From the NCBI RefSeq assembly GCF_000723405.1, contig NZ_CCAE010000005.1:62001-126000 (forward strand): a DNA stretch of 64,000 nt, given 5' to 3'. The notes under the pieces were generated by a model, which was not told where the DNA came from, did not search any database, and saw nothing but the letters and a program-made list of their open reading frames with translations. Positions 20,050 through 28,042 of this stretch are shown one piece after another (position 1 is the stretch's first letter; every line of letters starts with the position of its first letter). Origin of the DNA: Hydrogenophaga intermedia. GTDB lineage: Bacteria; Pseudomonadota; Gammaproteobacteria; Burkholderiales; Burkholderiaceae_C. A program made the translations under genes and the position numbers.

Positions 20050-21474
20050 ATGAACCACGTGCTGATCGTCGACGACGACACCGACTCCGCGACCACCCTG
20101 CGCGAACTCGTGCGCGCCGATGAGTTTTCGGTGGCCATCGCCCACACGCTGCGCGACGCGCGGCGCCAGATCGCCCTGCAAACGCCGGACCTGGTCCTGC
20201 TGGACCTGCAACTGCCCGACGGCAACGGCCTGGACCTGTTCTCCGATCCGCAGTTGGTCAGCGACACGGACATCGTGCTCGTCACCGGCCATGCGAGCCT
20301 GGACACGTCAATCGAGGCCATGCGCCGAGGCGCGGCCGACTACCTTGTCAAACCCATCGCCATGAAGCAGTTGCAGCGCGTGCTGTCGCGCTGTGGCGAA
20401 CGCACCGCGCCAACCGCGGCGGCCAATGCCGCGCGGGCCGCGCCGCGCGACCCGGGCGCCGAAAGCGGGCGCTTCGGCCTGATGTGGGGGCAGACCGCGC
20501 CCATGCGCCGGGTGTACCAGCAGATCCACCGGGTCGCGCCCACATCGGTGCCCGTGTTCGTCATGGGTGAAAGCGGCACCGGCAAGGAACTGGTGGCGCA
20601 GACGGTGCATGCGCTCAGCCGCCGTCGCGCCGGGCCCTGCCTGGCGGTGAACTGCGGTGCGATCTCACCCCACCTGATGGAAAGCGAGATCTTCGGCCAT
20701 GAAAAGGGCAGCTTCACTGGCGCCGACCGCCAGCACCTGGGCTTCTTCGAACGTGCCAGCGGCGGCACCCTCTTCCTCGACGAGATCACCGAGATGCCGC
20801 TGGACCTGCAGGTCAAGCTGCTGCGCGTGCTGGAAACCGGGCGTTTCATGCGCGTGGGTTCCACACAGAGCATCCAGACCGACGTGCGCATCATCGCCGC
20901 CACCAACCGCTTGCCCCTGGAGGCGGTGGCCGCGGGCAAGCTGCGCGAGGACCTGCTGTATCGGCTGAACGTGTTTCCGATCGAGCTGCCGCCGCTGCGG
21001 GAGCGGCTGGACGACGTGCCCCTGCTTGCGCAGCACTTTCTAGACGAGATCGCGAACCGCGAAGGACAGGTGAGGCGCTTTGAGCCCGCGGCGCTGCATC
21101 AGTTGGCACAGTACCCCTGGCCCGGCAACGTGCGCGAACTGCGCAACGCAGTGCAACGCGCCTACGTCATGGCCGACGGCGAAACCATCGACGCCTTGTG
21201 GCTGCCCAAGCCGCCCGCCACAGTGGCCGGCGACGCCGCGCCATCCACCCGCCGGGCCCTGCCCGAGCCCACCGCGCAGAACGGTGTGGGCGAACCCGTC
21301 ATCACCCTGCCTGTGGGCGTGTCGATGGCGCAGGCCGAACGCCTGCTGATCCAGGCCACCCTGCGCCAGTGCGAGCAACAGAAGGAGCGCACCGCCGCCG
21401 TGCTGGGCATCAGCCTGAAGACGCTCTACAACCGGCTCAAGGAATACGCGGGTGACTCGCCGTCGCGGCACTGA
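20050..21474 (+). CDS. NtrC-family sigma-54-dependent response regulator
   Basis: A 474-aa activator. The receiver domain (1-120) has acidic residues in IVDDDTD, the phospho-acceptor Asp52 (VLLDLQLPDG) and Lys in VKPI. The AAA+ domain has Walker A GESGTGKE at about 173, GSFTGA at about 220 (the sigma-54 contact loop, canonical GAFTGA) and Walker B TLFLDEITEMP. The C-terminal Fis-type helix-turn-helix includes RTAAVLGISLKTLYNRLKEY. It should bind upstream of, and remodel, RpoN promoters. Two hybrid kinases and an rpoN gene are neighbours, suggesting one circuit. The next gene starts inside its last codons. Confidence 0.95.
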   Translation: MNHVLIVDDDTDSATTLRELVRADEFSVAIAHTLRDARRQIALQTPDLVLLDLQLPDGNGLDLFSDPQLVSDTDIVLVTGHASLDTSIEAMRRGAADYLVKPIAMKQLQRVLSRCGERTAPTAAANAARAAPRDPGAESGRFGLMWGQTAPMRRVYQQIHRVAPTSVPVFVMGESGTGKELVAQTVHALSRRRAGPCLAVNCGAISPHLMESEIFGHEKGSFTGADRQHLGFFERASGGTLFLDEITEMPLDLQVKLLRVLETGRFMRVGSTQSIQTDVRIIAATNRLPLEAVAAGKLREDLLYRLNVFPIELPPLRERLDDVPLLAQHFLDEIANREGQVRRFEPAALHQLAQYPWPGNVRELRNAVQRAYVMADGETIDALWLPKPPATVAGDAAPSTRRALPEPTAQNGVGEPVITLPVGVSMAQAERLLIQATLRQCEQQKERTAAVLGISLKTLYNRLKEYAGDSPSRH

Positions 21475-22147
21475 GCGCGGACATCCGCACCGACCCGCAC
21501 GCCTGGCGCGCGGCGGGGCGTGCCTGATGCTGGCCACCGCCCTGACGGTCGGGGCCGCCGCAGCGCAAGCGGCGCCCGGTCTCAGCGAATCCGCGCAGCA
21601 GTTGCTGCAATGGATCGAGCGTGAGTCCGACAACCAGAACCGGCCCTTCGTGCTCATCGACAAACCGCAGGCGCGGCTGTGGGTCTTCGACGGGCAGCGC
21701 CGTGCCCTCGCCGATGCACCCGTGCTGCTGGGCAGCGCTTTGGGCGACACCTCCGCGCCCGACATCGGCACGCGGCCCCTCTCGCGCATTGCACCCCATG
21801 AGCGCACCACGCCTGCCGGCCGCTTCGTGCTGGAACCCGGTGAGAACCACAAGGGTGAAGACATTTTCTGGATCGACTACGACGCCGCGGTATCGCTGCA
21901 CCGGGTGCGCAGCGCGCACGCGGGCGAGCGCCGGCTCGAGCGCCTGGCCACACCGACGGAGGCCGACAACCGCATTTCCTACGGCTGCGTGAACGTGCCC
22001 ACGGCCTTCTACGACCGCGAACTGCACCCACGCTTCAGCCGGACGCCGGGCCTCGTCTATGTGCTGCCCGACCGGCAAGCCCTGCACGAGGCCTTCCCCC
22101 GCTTCACGCCGGGGAAGGGGGCGGCGTCCCCGCCACCCCCACGCTGA
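21452..22147 (+). CDS. L,D-transpeptidase (YkuD family), exported
   Basis: A 231-aa protein. The GTG start overlaps the activator gene by 23 bp and has AAGGA seven bases upstream; the ATG at 21527 is an alternative. A long signal peptide ends near AQAAPG. The YkuD domain is seen in FVLIDKPQARLWVFDG, THERTTPAGRF-like PHERTTPAGRF, and the catalytic motif ISYGCVNVP with Cys179. The usual SHGC is SYGC here, replacing the conserved His beside the Cys, so activity may differ. Family members cross-link peptidoglycan or attach lipoproteins. Probably co-transcribed with the activator. Confidence 0.85.
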   Translation: MTRRRGTERGHPHRPARLARGGACLMLATALTVGAAAAQAAPGLSESAQQLLQWIERESDNQNRPFVLIDKPQARLWVFDGQRRALADAPVLLGSALGDTSAPDIGTRPLSRIAPHERTTPAGRFVLEPGENHKGEDIFWIDYDAAVSLHRVRSAHAGERRLERLATPTEADNRISYGCVNVPTAFYDRELHPRFSRTPGLVYVLPDRQALHEAFPRFTPGKGAASPPPPR

Positions 22148-22156
22148 GCGCCTGGC

Positions 22157-22447
22157 TCAGCCTCGATCGGCCCGCGCCGCTCGTGGCGTCGTACCCTGGT
22201 TCATGTCGGTGCTGCTGCCGGGGCTTGTGCCCGTGGTGCCCTGATTGGTGCCGGCCGGCGGTGTCGTGCCCATGCCAGGCTGGGCGGGCGCTGCCGGCGG
22301 GCTGGTGTTCGGCATGGGCGCCTGCTGCGGGGATGCTGGCGGGGTCGGAGCCGGCGGCGGCGGGCTGGTCTGTGCCAGTGCGAAGCCCGATGCGATGAGG
22401 GCGGTGGCCGCCATCGCCAGGCGGATTCGGGTGAGCTTGCTGTCCAT
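22157..22447 (-). CDS. Small exported Pro/Thr/Gly-rich protein
   Basis: A 96-aa protein with an AGGAG ribosome site seven bases before the ATG. Residues 1-26 form a signal peptide (basic DSKLTRIR, hydrophobic core, cleavage at FALA-QT). The mature part is low-complexity and disordered, rich in Pro, Thr and Gly (PPPPAPTPPASPQQAPMP, then GTTGTSPGSSTDMNQGTT). It lies 32 bp after the PA2169-family coding segment, so it is probably the last gene of the kinase operon. No catalytic feature seen. Confidence 0.65.
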   Translation of the reverse strand: MDSKLTRIRLAMAATALIASGFALAQTSPPPPAPTPPASPQQAPMPNTSPPAAPAQPGMGTTPPAGTNQGTTGTSPGSSTDMNQGTTPRAARADRG

Positions 22448-22479
22448 GTACAACTCCTGTGTTTGGGTGAAAGACCGAC

Positions 22480-22935
22480 TCAATCTGCCATGGCACGGGC
22501 CTGATCGCGCAGCGCCCTCACCTGCATGTGATTGCGCTTGGCGCCTTCGTACTGGCGCTCCACGACCACACGCACATCGGGTGGCAGGTCCTTGGCAAGC
22601 GCCTCGCGGTAGCGCTCGATCGCCACGTCCTCGCCACGCTCGGCCTCTTCGAGCATGTTGACGTCGCTGTAGCCCGCCAGCGTGCCCTTGACGGCCACCC
22701 AGCCCCGGTGCGCGGCACCGGCGACGGAGCCGTGGTCCTGCGCATTGCCCCCCAGTTGCACCACGAGGGCTTGCAACTCGGAAGCCGCCTGCTTGCACTC
22801 TTCGGCGCGGGCGGCGAAGACGCTTTGCAGATCCGCGGTGTGCAGGTGCTCGGCGGTGCGGCGAAAGCCGTACTCACCGTCCTTGCAGGTTTCGATGAGA
22901 TCGTTCAGACAATTGATCAGGGATTTCTGGTCCAT
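22480..22935 (-). CDS. PA2169-family four-helix-bundle protein (DUF2383-like), internal start or fused domain
   Basis: A 151-aa segment. Four amphipathic helices are visible (LINCLNDLIETCKDGEYGF, SVFAARAEECKQAASELQAL, VNMLEEAERGEDVAIERY, VRVVVERQYEGAKRNHMQVRAL), the ferritin-like arrangement of the PA2169/DUF2383 family. Members are normally independent stress-associated proteins of this length. An AGGA sits nine bases before the ATG at 22935, so separate translation is plausible even though the frame is also continuous with the hybrid kinase upstream. Confidence 0.75.
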   Translation of the reverse strand: MDQKSLINCLNDLIETCKDGEYGFRRTAEHLHTADLQSVFAARAEECKQAASELQALVVQLGGNAQDHGSVAGAAHRGWVAVKGTLAGYSDVNMLEEAERGEDVAIERYREALAKDLPPDVRVVVERQYEGAKRNHMQVRALRDQARAMAD

Positions 22936-24972
22936 GGCGGTGTGTCCTCGGTGTGGTTGAACGGAAGTCGCGCACGCAACACGTTTTGCACGCGGACAGC
23001 CCTGTGGGGCACATGGCGTGCCCGCCGCTCGCCACCGGTCCCTTGCCGGCTCACGCCGCAGCGCGGCGATCAGCACGGCGGGGGGGCAAGGTTTCCTCAG
23101 CACCGGAAAGTCGTCCCCCGGGCCGAGCGACGGCCCCTGCGCGCTGATCAACACCACATGCACCGCAGGCCAGCGCTGGCGCACCGTGCGAGCCAGGCCC
23201 AAGCCATCGAGCGCGCCGGGCATGTTCACGTCGCTCAGCAGCACGTCGACCGCGGGGCCGCGTTCAAGCCGATCCAGCGCCTGCCCGGCGTGCGCGGCGC
23301 GTTCCACCCGCGCACCCATGGTCTCCAGCATCGCCGCCGTGACGTCGCCCAGGGCCTCGTTGTCTTCGGTCAGCAGCACGCGCGCACGCAACGGCGGGCC
23401 ACCCGCCGGAACGGGCTCGCTCTCGCGCGCCTGAGGCGGCGCCACCGGCACCAGCGGCAACACCAGCGGCGCTGGATCTGTCTCCCGCGGCAGGCTCAGC
23501 GCCGCCGCCACGCCGGGGCCGTTGCCGCGCAGCGTGATGCTCAGGTAGCGCCCGGCGGGCAAGCCCGCCACCAGGGCTGGCGCGGCGCGCTCGGTGCCCA
23601 GGTGCACCCGACCACCGTCGGGCAGGGCCTCGCGTGCGTCGAGGGCCAGATCGACGATGGCCAGTTCGAGTGCGTCGGGGTCGGCGCGCACGCACAGCCC
23701 CTCGTCGGGCACGTCAATGCTCAGTTCGATGCGCCGGCCCAGCACCACGCCCAGCATTTCGCGCAGGTTCGGGAGCCAGTCATGCAGCGCCAGCGTGCGG
23801 GGCTGCGCGGGGCGTTGGCCGCCGAAACGCAGCAGTTGCCCCGTGAGCCGACTGGCCGCCTCCACGGCGCGCAGCGTGGCAGCTATCGGCATGGCCAGGG
23901 TGGGCTGCGTGGACTGGCGCTCCATCAAGTAAGCGCTGTTGCTGATCACCCCGAGCAGGTTGTTGAACTCGTGCGCCACTCGCGCGGTCAGGCGGCCCAG
24001 GGCCTGCACGCGCTCGCGGCCAGCGGCCAGCCGCTCCTCGCGGCGCGTGCGCGCCACCGTCGCGGCCAACTGGCGCCGCAGTTCGGCACGCGCCATCCAC
24101 AGCAGCGCGCCCGCCGCCAGCGCCAACAGCACGAAGGCGGCCAGCAGCCGCTGCGCGGGCGCCGATGCAAAGGCGGCGTCAAGCTGCGCGCGCGGCACGG
24201 TGGTGAGGGCGGTCCAGCCTTGCGGCGCACGGCTGAAGTACACGCGCAACGGCTCGCCGCCGACGCTGCGCAGCGCGAAGCGCCCCTCGGCGCGGCCCGC
24301 CAGGCTCTCGCGGACCCAGGCGTCGAGCGGACCGTCGCGGCTGCCCTGCGCTGCCGCTGGGTGGCGCAGTACCACCTGGCCGCGCGGATCCAGTAGCCAG
24401 GTGCTCCAGCCGGCATTCGGGGCGCGCTGTTCCATCAGCCGTCGCAGATCGGCCGGCGTCAACACCACCTTCAGGTTCATGAGGGGCCCGGTGCCCGAAC
24501 GGAACACCGGCTCCACCACCACCACGCCGGCGCCCTCGGGGCCGGATGCCGCCAGCGCGTGCACGCCCGCCGAGCGCCAAAGCGCGGCGCCGCCCGCGCC
24601 CAAGGAACGAGGTGGCGAGCCGGGCTGCCACCGGGTGTCGATCCAACGCACCGATTCGCTGACCAGCTCCACCGACACGGGCGAGCCCTGGATCGCACGC
24701 CTCACGGCCTGATCGAACGCCTCGCGCTCATGTTCGGTCAGGCGCGGCGCCTGGTCCAGCAAGGGCGATGCCGCCAGCGCGCGCGCAATGGCCCCGTAGC
24801 GCGTGAATTCACGATCGAGAGACAACGCCATCGTGCGTGCGCTGTCACCGCCCTGGCGGTCAAGCGCGACGTGACCGGTGCGCCAGGTGGCCCACACGCC
24901 CCAGGCGAGCGCACCTAACGCCGGCAGCATCAACACGAGCGCGATGAGGATCAGACGGAAGCGAATGGACAT
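22480..24972 (-). CDS. Hybrid histidine kinase-like protein with degenerate ATPase domain, reading through into a PA2169-family domain
   Basis: An 830-aa frame. The N-terminus has a membrane helix (FRLILIALVLMLPALGALAW), then a periplasmic sensor region to a second helix near residue 280. The H-box LTARVAHEFNNLLG holds His334. The ATP domain is degraded: N-box Asn is Asp (LALDAREALPDGG), the G1 Asp is Gly (RGNGPGV), and the lid and G2 box are missing. A complete receiver follows (LLTEDN, LLSDVNMPG, LRKPC). No stop comes after it; about 30 Cys/Arg-rich residues lead straight into the PA2169-family protein at residue 680. Real fusion and lost stop are both possible. Start chosen at ATG 24972; 25011 is an alternative. 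Confidence 0.75.
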   Translation of the reverse strand: MSIRFRLILIALVLMLPALGALAWGVWATWRTGHVALDRQGGDSARTMALSLDREFTRYGAIARALAASPLLDQAPRLTEHEREAFDQAVRRAIQGSPVSVELVSESVRWIDTRWQPGSPPRSLGAGGAALWRSAGVHALAASGPEGAGVVVVEPVFRSGTGPLMNLKVVLTPADLRRLMEQRAPNAGWSTWLLDPRGQVVLRHPAAAQGSRDGPLDAWVRESLAGRAEGRFALRSVGGEPLRVYFSRAPQGWTALTTVPRAQLDAAFASAPAQRLLAAFVLLALAAGALLWMARAELRRQLAATVARTRREERLAAGRERVQALGRLTARVAHEFNNLLGVISNSAYLMERQSTQPTLAMPIAATLRAVEAASRLTGQLLRFGGQRPAQPRTLALHDWLPNLREMLGVVLGRRIELSIDVPDEGLCVRADPDALELAIVDLALDAREALPDGGRVHLGTERAAPALVAGLPAGRYLSITLRGNGPGVAAALSLPRETDPAPLVLPLVPVAPPQARESEPVPAGGPPLRARVLLTEDNEALGDVTAAMLETMGARVERAAHAGQALDRLERGPAVDVLLSDVNMPGALDGLGLARTVRQRWPAVHVVLISAQGPSLGPGDDFPVLRKPCPPAVLIAALRREPARDRWRAAGTPCAPQGCPRAKRVACATSVQPHRGHTAMDQKSLINCLNDLIETCKDGEYGFRRTAEHLHTADLQSVFAARAEECKQAASELQALVVQLGGNAQDHGSVAGAAHRGWVAVKGTLAGYSDVNMLEEAERGEDVAIERYREALAKDLPPDVRVVVERQYEGAKRNHMQVRALRDQARAMAD

Positions 24973-25069
24973 CGGGAAACCATTCCAGAGGGGTCGCATC
25001 GGCCAGGGCAAATGGCGCGCCCCGCCCGCCGGGATTCGCGGGCAGCCTCATGCCGGCCGGCATCTTTTG

Positions 25070-25087
25070 CGGCAATTCGCATTCCCG
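25070..25087 (-). promoter_or_regulatory. Candidate sigma-54 promoter of the hybrid-kinase operon
   Basis: On the minus strand, GGGAATGCGAATTGCC has GG (25085-25084) and GC (25073-25072) ten bases apart and TTGC at -12; 8 of 12 consensus positions match. It predicts a start near 25060 and an 88-base leader to the ATG at 24972. Confidence 0.45.
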
Positions 25088-25106
25088 CACGGGCAGATTC
25101 GTCCTC

Positions 25107-25138
25107 GCCCGCGCTCGCGGGCGACCGCGAGCGCGGGC
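25107..25138. repeat. Perfect 14-bp inverted repeat with GCGA loop between kinase and rpoN
   Basis: GCCCGCGCTCGCGG and CCGCGAGCGCGGGC flank a GCGA loop. There is no T-run, so it is unlikely to be a terminator. It lies about 108 bases upstream of the predicted rpoN start point, the usual distance for a sigma-54 activator site, and about 62 bases upstream of the kinase start point. As RNA it would form a very stable GNRA-capped hairpin. The rest of this 304-bp divergent gap (24973-25276) shows only the two promoter candidates and the rpoN ribosome site. Confidence 0.6.
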
Positions 25139-25204
25139 GCCGATCGTCCGCCAGGCCAGTACCGGTGCGGCTTGCAGCCCGTTTGCGCCGGCCGCCACCG
25201 ATTC

Positions 25205-25220
25205 CGGCACGGTGCTTGCA
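25205..25220 (+). promoter_or_regulatory. Near-consensus sigma-54 promoter of rpoN
   Basis: CGGCACGGTGCTTGCA matches the consensus TGGCACGNNNNTTGCA at 11 of 12 defined positions, with GG at 25206-25207 and GC at 25218-25219. The predicted start is near 25231, 46 bases before the ATG and upstream of the AAAGGAGG ribosome site (25265-25272). It implies that this sigma factor drives its own gene. Confidence 0.75.
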
Positions 25221-25276
25221 AACCCACGGGTTTCGGCGTCGATGGCGATGCCGTGCATACGCTCAAAGGAGGCTCC

Positions 25277-26737
25277 ATGGGACCGCAAATGCGCGCCGAG
25301 ATCCGGCCATCCCAAACCCTGTCGCCGCGCCTGCAACGGGCCGTGCAACTGCTGCAGATGCCGTCGTTGGACTTCGCGGCGCTGGTGCGCCAGAAGCTGG
25401 GCGAGAACCCCTTCCTCGAAGGCGAGGATGAGAGCGATGCGGCCGTCGACCCCCACGAAACGGGCCCGCTCGATGCGCGCGAGGACGAAGGCGAAGGCCC
25501 GGGCTCGGCCGCGCCCGAGGCGGCCAACACGGTCTGGGACGAGGGCGTGCGACGCGACGGCGCCGACGACCGCGACCTGTGGATGCAGGACGCGGTCAAC
25601 GGGTCGCGCGCGGCCAGCGACGGCGAGTTGTCGGCCATGGAGATGACCGCCAGCGAGACCACGCTGGCCATGCACCTGCACGGGCAACTCAACGTGATGG
25701 CGCTGACCGAGCGCGACCTGTGCCTGGCGCGGGGCGTCGTCGAATCGCTCGACGACGATGGCTACCTGCGCACGCCGCTGGAAGACATCGCGGACGTGAT
25801 CCCCTGCGAGCCCCCCGCCAGCGCACAGGACATGCTGGTGGCCCTGCGCCTGGTGCAGTCGCTGGAGCCCGCTGGCGTGGCCGCGCGCGGCGTGGGCGAA
25901 TGCCTGGCACTGCAGGTGCGGCAAATGGAGGACGGGCCATGCCGCGAACTGGCCGAGCGCATCGTGAACGAGCACCTGGACGCGCTCGCCGCGCGCGACA
26001 TTCCGGGCCTGGCCAGCGTGCTGCGCGTGCCGGCGGCGCGCGTGGAGGCGGTCGTCGATCGCATCCGCCACCTCGACCCCCGCCCCGGCTGGCGCGTGGG
26101 CAACTCGCGCATCGACTACGTGGTGCCCGACGTGATCGTGCGCCGCCAGCGTGGCCAGTGGTCGGTGCAGCTCAACCCCGCCGTGGTGCCCCGGGTGCGG
26201 CTGAACCAGGTCTATGCGGACCTGTTCCAACGCCACCGCTCGCGCCAGAACGGCGAGCTGGGCGAGCAACTGCAGGACGCGCGCTGGACCCTGCGCAACG
26301 TGGAGCAGCGCTTCGCCACCATCCTCGACGTGGCACAGGCCATCGTGCAGCGCCAGCGCCACTTCCTGGAGTTCGGCCCGATGGCGATGAAGCCGCTGGT
26401 GCTGCGCGAGATCGCCGAGGAGGTGGGCGTGCATGAGTCCACCGTCTCGCGCGTGACGAGCAACAAGCACATGGCCACACCGCTGGGTGTGTTCGAGCTG
26501 AAGTACTTCTTCTCGCGGCCCATGGTGAGCGCGGCGGGCAACGCCTGCTCGGGCACCGCCATCCGCGGCCTCATCGGCGACATCATCCAGGCCGAGGATT
26601 CAACGCGCCCGCTGTCGGACGCCGAGATCACGCGCCAACTCTCCACGCAGGGGCTGGTGGTGGCGCGCCGCACGGTCACCAAGTACCGGCAGTTGCTGCG
26701 CATCGAGCCCGTGGACAAGCGGCGGCGCCACGCCTGA
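25277..26737 (+). CDS. rpoN: RNA polymerase sigma-54 factor, probable second copy
   Basis: A 486-aa protein. Region I is Gln/Leu rich (SQTLSPRLQRAVQLLQMPSL, then GENPFLE). An acidic region II follows, then the core-binding region and the helix-turn-helix VLREIAEEVGVHESTVSRV with FELKYFFSRP. The C-terminal RpoN box is ARRTVTKYR, one residue from the canonical ARRTVAKYR. The ATG has AAAGGAGG four bases upstream. The standard Burkholderiales rpoN sits next to lptB/hpf-type genes; this one sits among kinases, an NtrC-type activator and stress genes, so it is probably a dedicated paralogue. A consensus sigma-54 promoter precedes it. Confidence 0.93.
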   Translation: MGPQMRAEIRPSQTLSPRLQRAVQLLQMPSLDFAALVRQKLGENPFLEGEDESDAAVDPHETGPLDAREDEGEGPGSAAPEAANTVWDEGVRRDGADDRDLWMQDAVNGSRAASDGELSAMEMTASETTLAMHLHGQLNVMALTERDLCLARGVVESLDDDGYLRTPLEDIADVIPCEPPASAQDMLVALRLVQSLEPAGVAARGVGECLALQVRQMEDGPCRELAERIVNEHLDALAARDIPGLASVLRVPAARVEAVVDRIRHLDPRPGWRVGNSRIDYVVPDVIVRRQRGQWSVQLNPAVVPRVRLNQVYADLFQRHRSRQNGELGEQLQDARWTLRNVEQRFATILDVAQAIVQRQRHFLEFGPMAMKPLVLREIAEEVGVHESTVSRVTSNKHMATPLGVFELKYFFSRPMVSAAGNACSGTAIRGLIGDIIQAEDSTRPLSDAEITRQLSTQGLVVARRTVTKYRQLLRIEPVDKRRRHA

Positions 26738-26747
26738 GGCGCGGCCG

Positions 26748-27047
26748 TCAACGGCGCGTGCGCCGCAGCAGTTGCTCGCGGCGCTGCGCGTCCAGGCCAG
26801 GGGTGTTGCGCAGGTCGGTGTCCACCTGGCCCGAGGCAAGGTCGCGGCCCGCCTGTTCGATCACCGGATCGGGCTCTGCCCTGGTGGCCTGAAGGCCTTC
26901 GTCGCGCTCGTGCGGCAACTCCAGCGGCTCGTGTCCTTTCTTGCCGCGCGCGCCCGGCGCGTGCGGCGGCTTGCCGGTGTTGATCGACTCGCGCGGCGCG
27001 GTGTCGGGGGCAACCGGAGGATGCTTCGGGGAACGGGGCGATGGCAT
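26748..27047 (-). CDS. Hypothetical hydrophilic protein
   Basis: A 99-aa soluble protein with a strong AAGGAGG ribosome site before the ATG. It is rich in Pro, Arg, Glu and Asp, probably disordered, with DPVIEQAGRDLASGQVDTDL and LDAQRREQLLRR at the C-terminus forming likely helices. It lies 47 bp after the SDR gene on the same strand and is probably in its operon. No family recognised; composition resembles small stress proteins. Confidence 0.65.
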   Translation of the reverse strand: MPSPRSPKHPPVAPDTAPRESINTGKPPHAPGARGKKGHEPLELPHERDEGLQATRAEPDPVIEQAGRDLASGQVDTDLRNTPGLDAQRREQLLRRTRR

Positions 27048-27094
27048 GTCGGACCTCCTTCGGATTCCAGTTCGGGCCAGCGGTGCGCCGCCCT

Positions 27095-27985
27095 TCAGAT
27101 CGCGCCCACGCTGCCCGTGATGGGCAGCACGATGCCCGTGATGTAACCCGACATCACCGGCGAGGCCAGGAACACGTAGGCCGGCGAAATCTCCTCGGGT
27201 TGGGCGGCGCGCTTCATGTCGGTGTTCTTGCCGAACTCGGCCACCTTCGCGGCCGGTGAATCGGCCGGGTTGAGCGGTGTCCACACCGGCCCGGGCGCCA
27301 CCGCGTTCACGCGGATGCCCTTGTCGATGAGGTTCTGCGCGAGCGATTTGGTGAAGGCGTGGATGGCGCCCTTGCTCGCCGCATAGTCCAGCAGGTGCGC
27401 GCTGCCGCGCAGGCCCACCACGGACCCGGTGTTGATGATGGCCGCGCCCTTCCCCAGGTACGGCAGGGCCGCGCGCGTCATGAGGAAGTAGCCGTTGACG
27501 TTGGTGTCCAGGGTTTCGTGCAGGCGCTCGTCGGAGATGTCCTCGATCGATTCCGCGTGCTCCTGGAAGGCCGCGTTGTTCACCAGCACGTCGAGGTGGC
27601 CGAGTTCGTCCACCGTGCGCTGGACGGCCTGCCGGCAAAAGGCACCGTCCTTCACGTCGCCCGCGATCAGCAGGCAGCGCCGACCCTCGGCCTGCACGCG
27701 GCGCTGCGTCTCGGCCGCGTCCTCGTGCTCGGCGAGGTAGACGATGGCGATGTCGGCACCCTCGCGCGCGAACAGCACGGCCACCGCCCGGCCAATGCCC
27801 GAGTCACCACCGGTGATGAGCGCAACGCGCTCGCGCAGCTTGGCGCTGCCTTCGTACTGCGGCGCCAGGAAGCGCGGCGCGAGTTCGAGCTCGGCCTCCA
27901 GGCCGGGCTTGTCGATGTGTTGCGCGGGCATGTCCGCGGGTTGGCGGCGCGCGCTGGCCTGAACGGCGGTCTCGGGTGGGCTCAT
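27095..27985 (-). CDS. Short-chain dehydrogenase/reductase, YghA/general-stress type
   Basis: A 296-aa NAD(P)-dependent oxidoreductase. A ~50-residue N-terminal extension precedes the Rossmann motif TGGDSGIGRA (58-67). NNAA follows, then the catalytic Ser in NTGSVVGLRG and YAASK (Tyr201, Lys205). The C-terminus GYITGIVLPITGSVGAI is typical. This longer SDR subgroup includes E. coli YghA and Bacillus general stress protein 39. Substrate unknown. A good sigma-54 element precedes it. The next gene downstream is a small hydrophilic protein. Confidence 0.9.
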   Translation of the reverse strand: MSPPETAVQASARRQPADMPAQHIDKPGLEAELELAPRFLAPQYEGSAKLRERVALITGGDSGIGRAVAVLFAREGADIAIVYLAEHEDAAETQRRVQAEGRRCLLIAGDVKDGAFCRQAVQRTVDELGHLDVLVNNAAFQEHAESIEDISDERLHETLDTNVNGYFLMTRAALPYLGKGAAIINTGSVVGLRGSAHLLDYAASKGAIHAFTKSLAQNLIDKGIRVNAVAPGPVWTPLNPADSPAAKVAEFGKNTDMKRAAQPEEISPAYVFLASPVMSGYITGIVLPITGSVGAI

Positions 27986-28017
27986 GGGTGGCTCCGGTGG
28001 GGGTGTTGCCGCCCGGC

Positions 28018-28033
28018 GGCAAACCCCGCGCCC
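28018..28033 (-). promoter_or_regulatory. Sigma-54 promoter of the SDR operon
   Basis: On the minus strand, GGGCGCGGGGTTTGCC has GG (28032-28031) and GC (28020-28019) ten bases apart and TTGC at -12, matching 9 of 12 consensus positions. It predicts a start near 28007, giving a 22-base leader that contains the GGAG ribosome site. Confidence 0.55.
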
Positions 28034-28042
28034 GCTGGCACC

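Noticed and set aside
24878-25276. An in-frame extension upstream of rpoN
   Set aside because: It crosses the sigma-54 promoter, the inverted repeat and the strong AAAGGAGG site; region I of RpoN begins right after the ATG at 25277.
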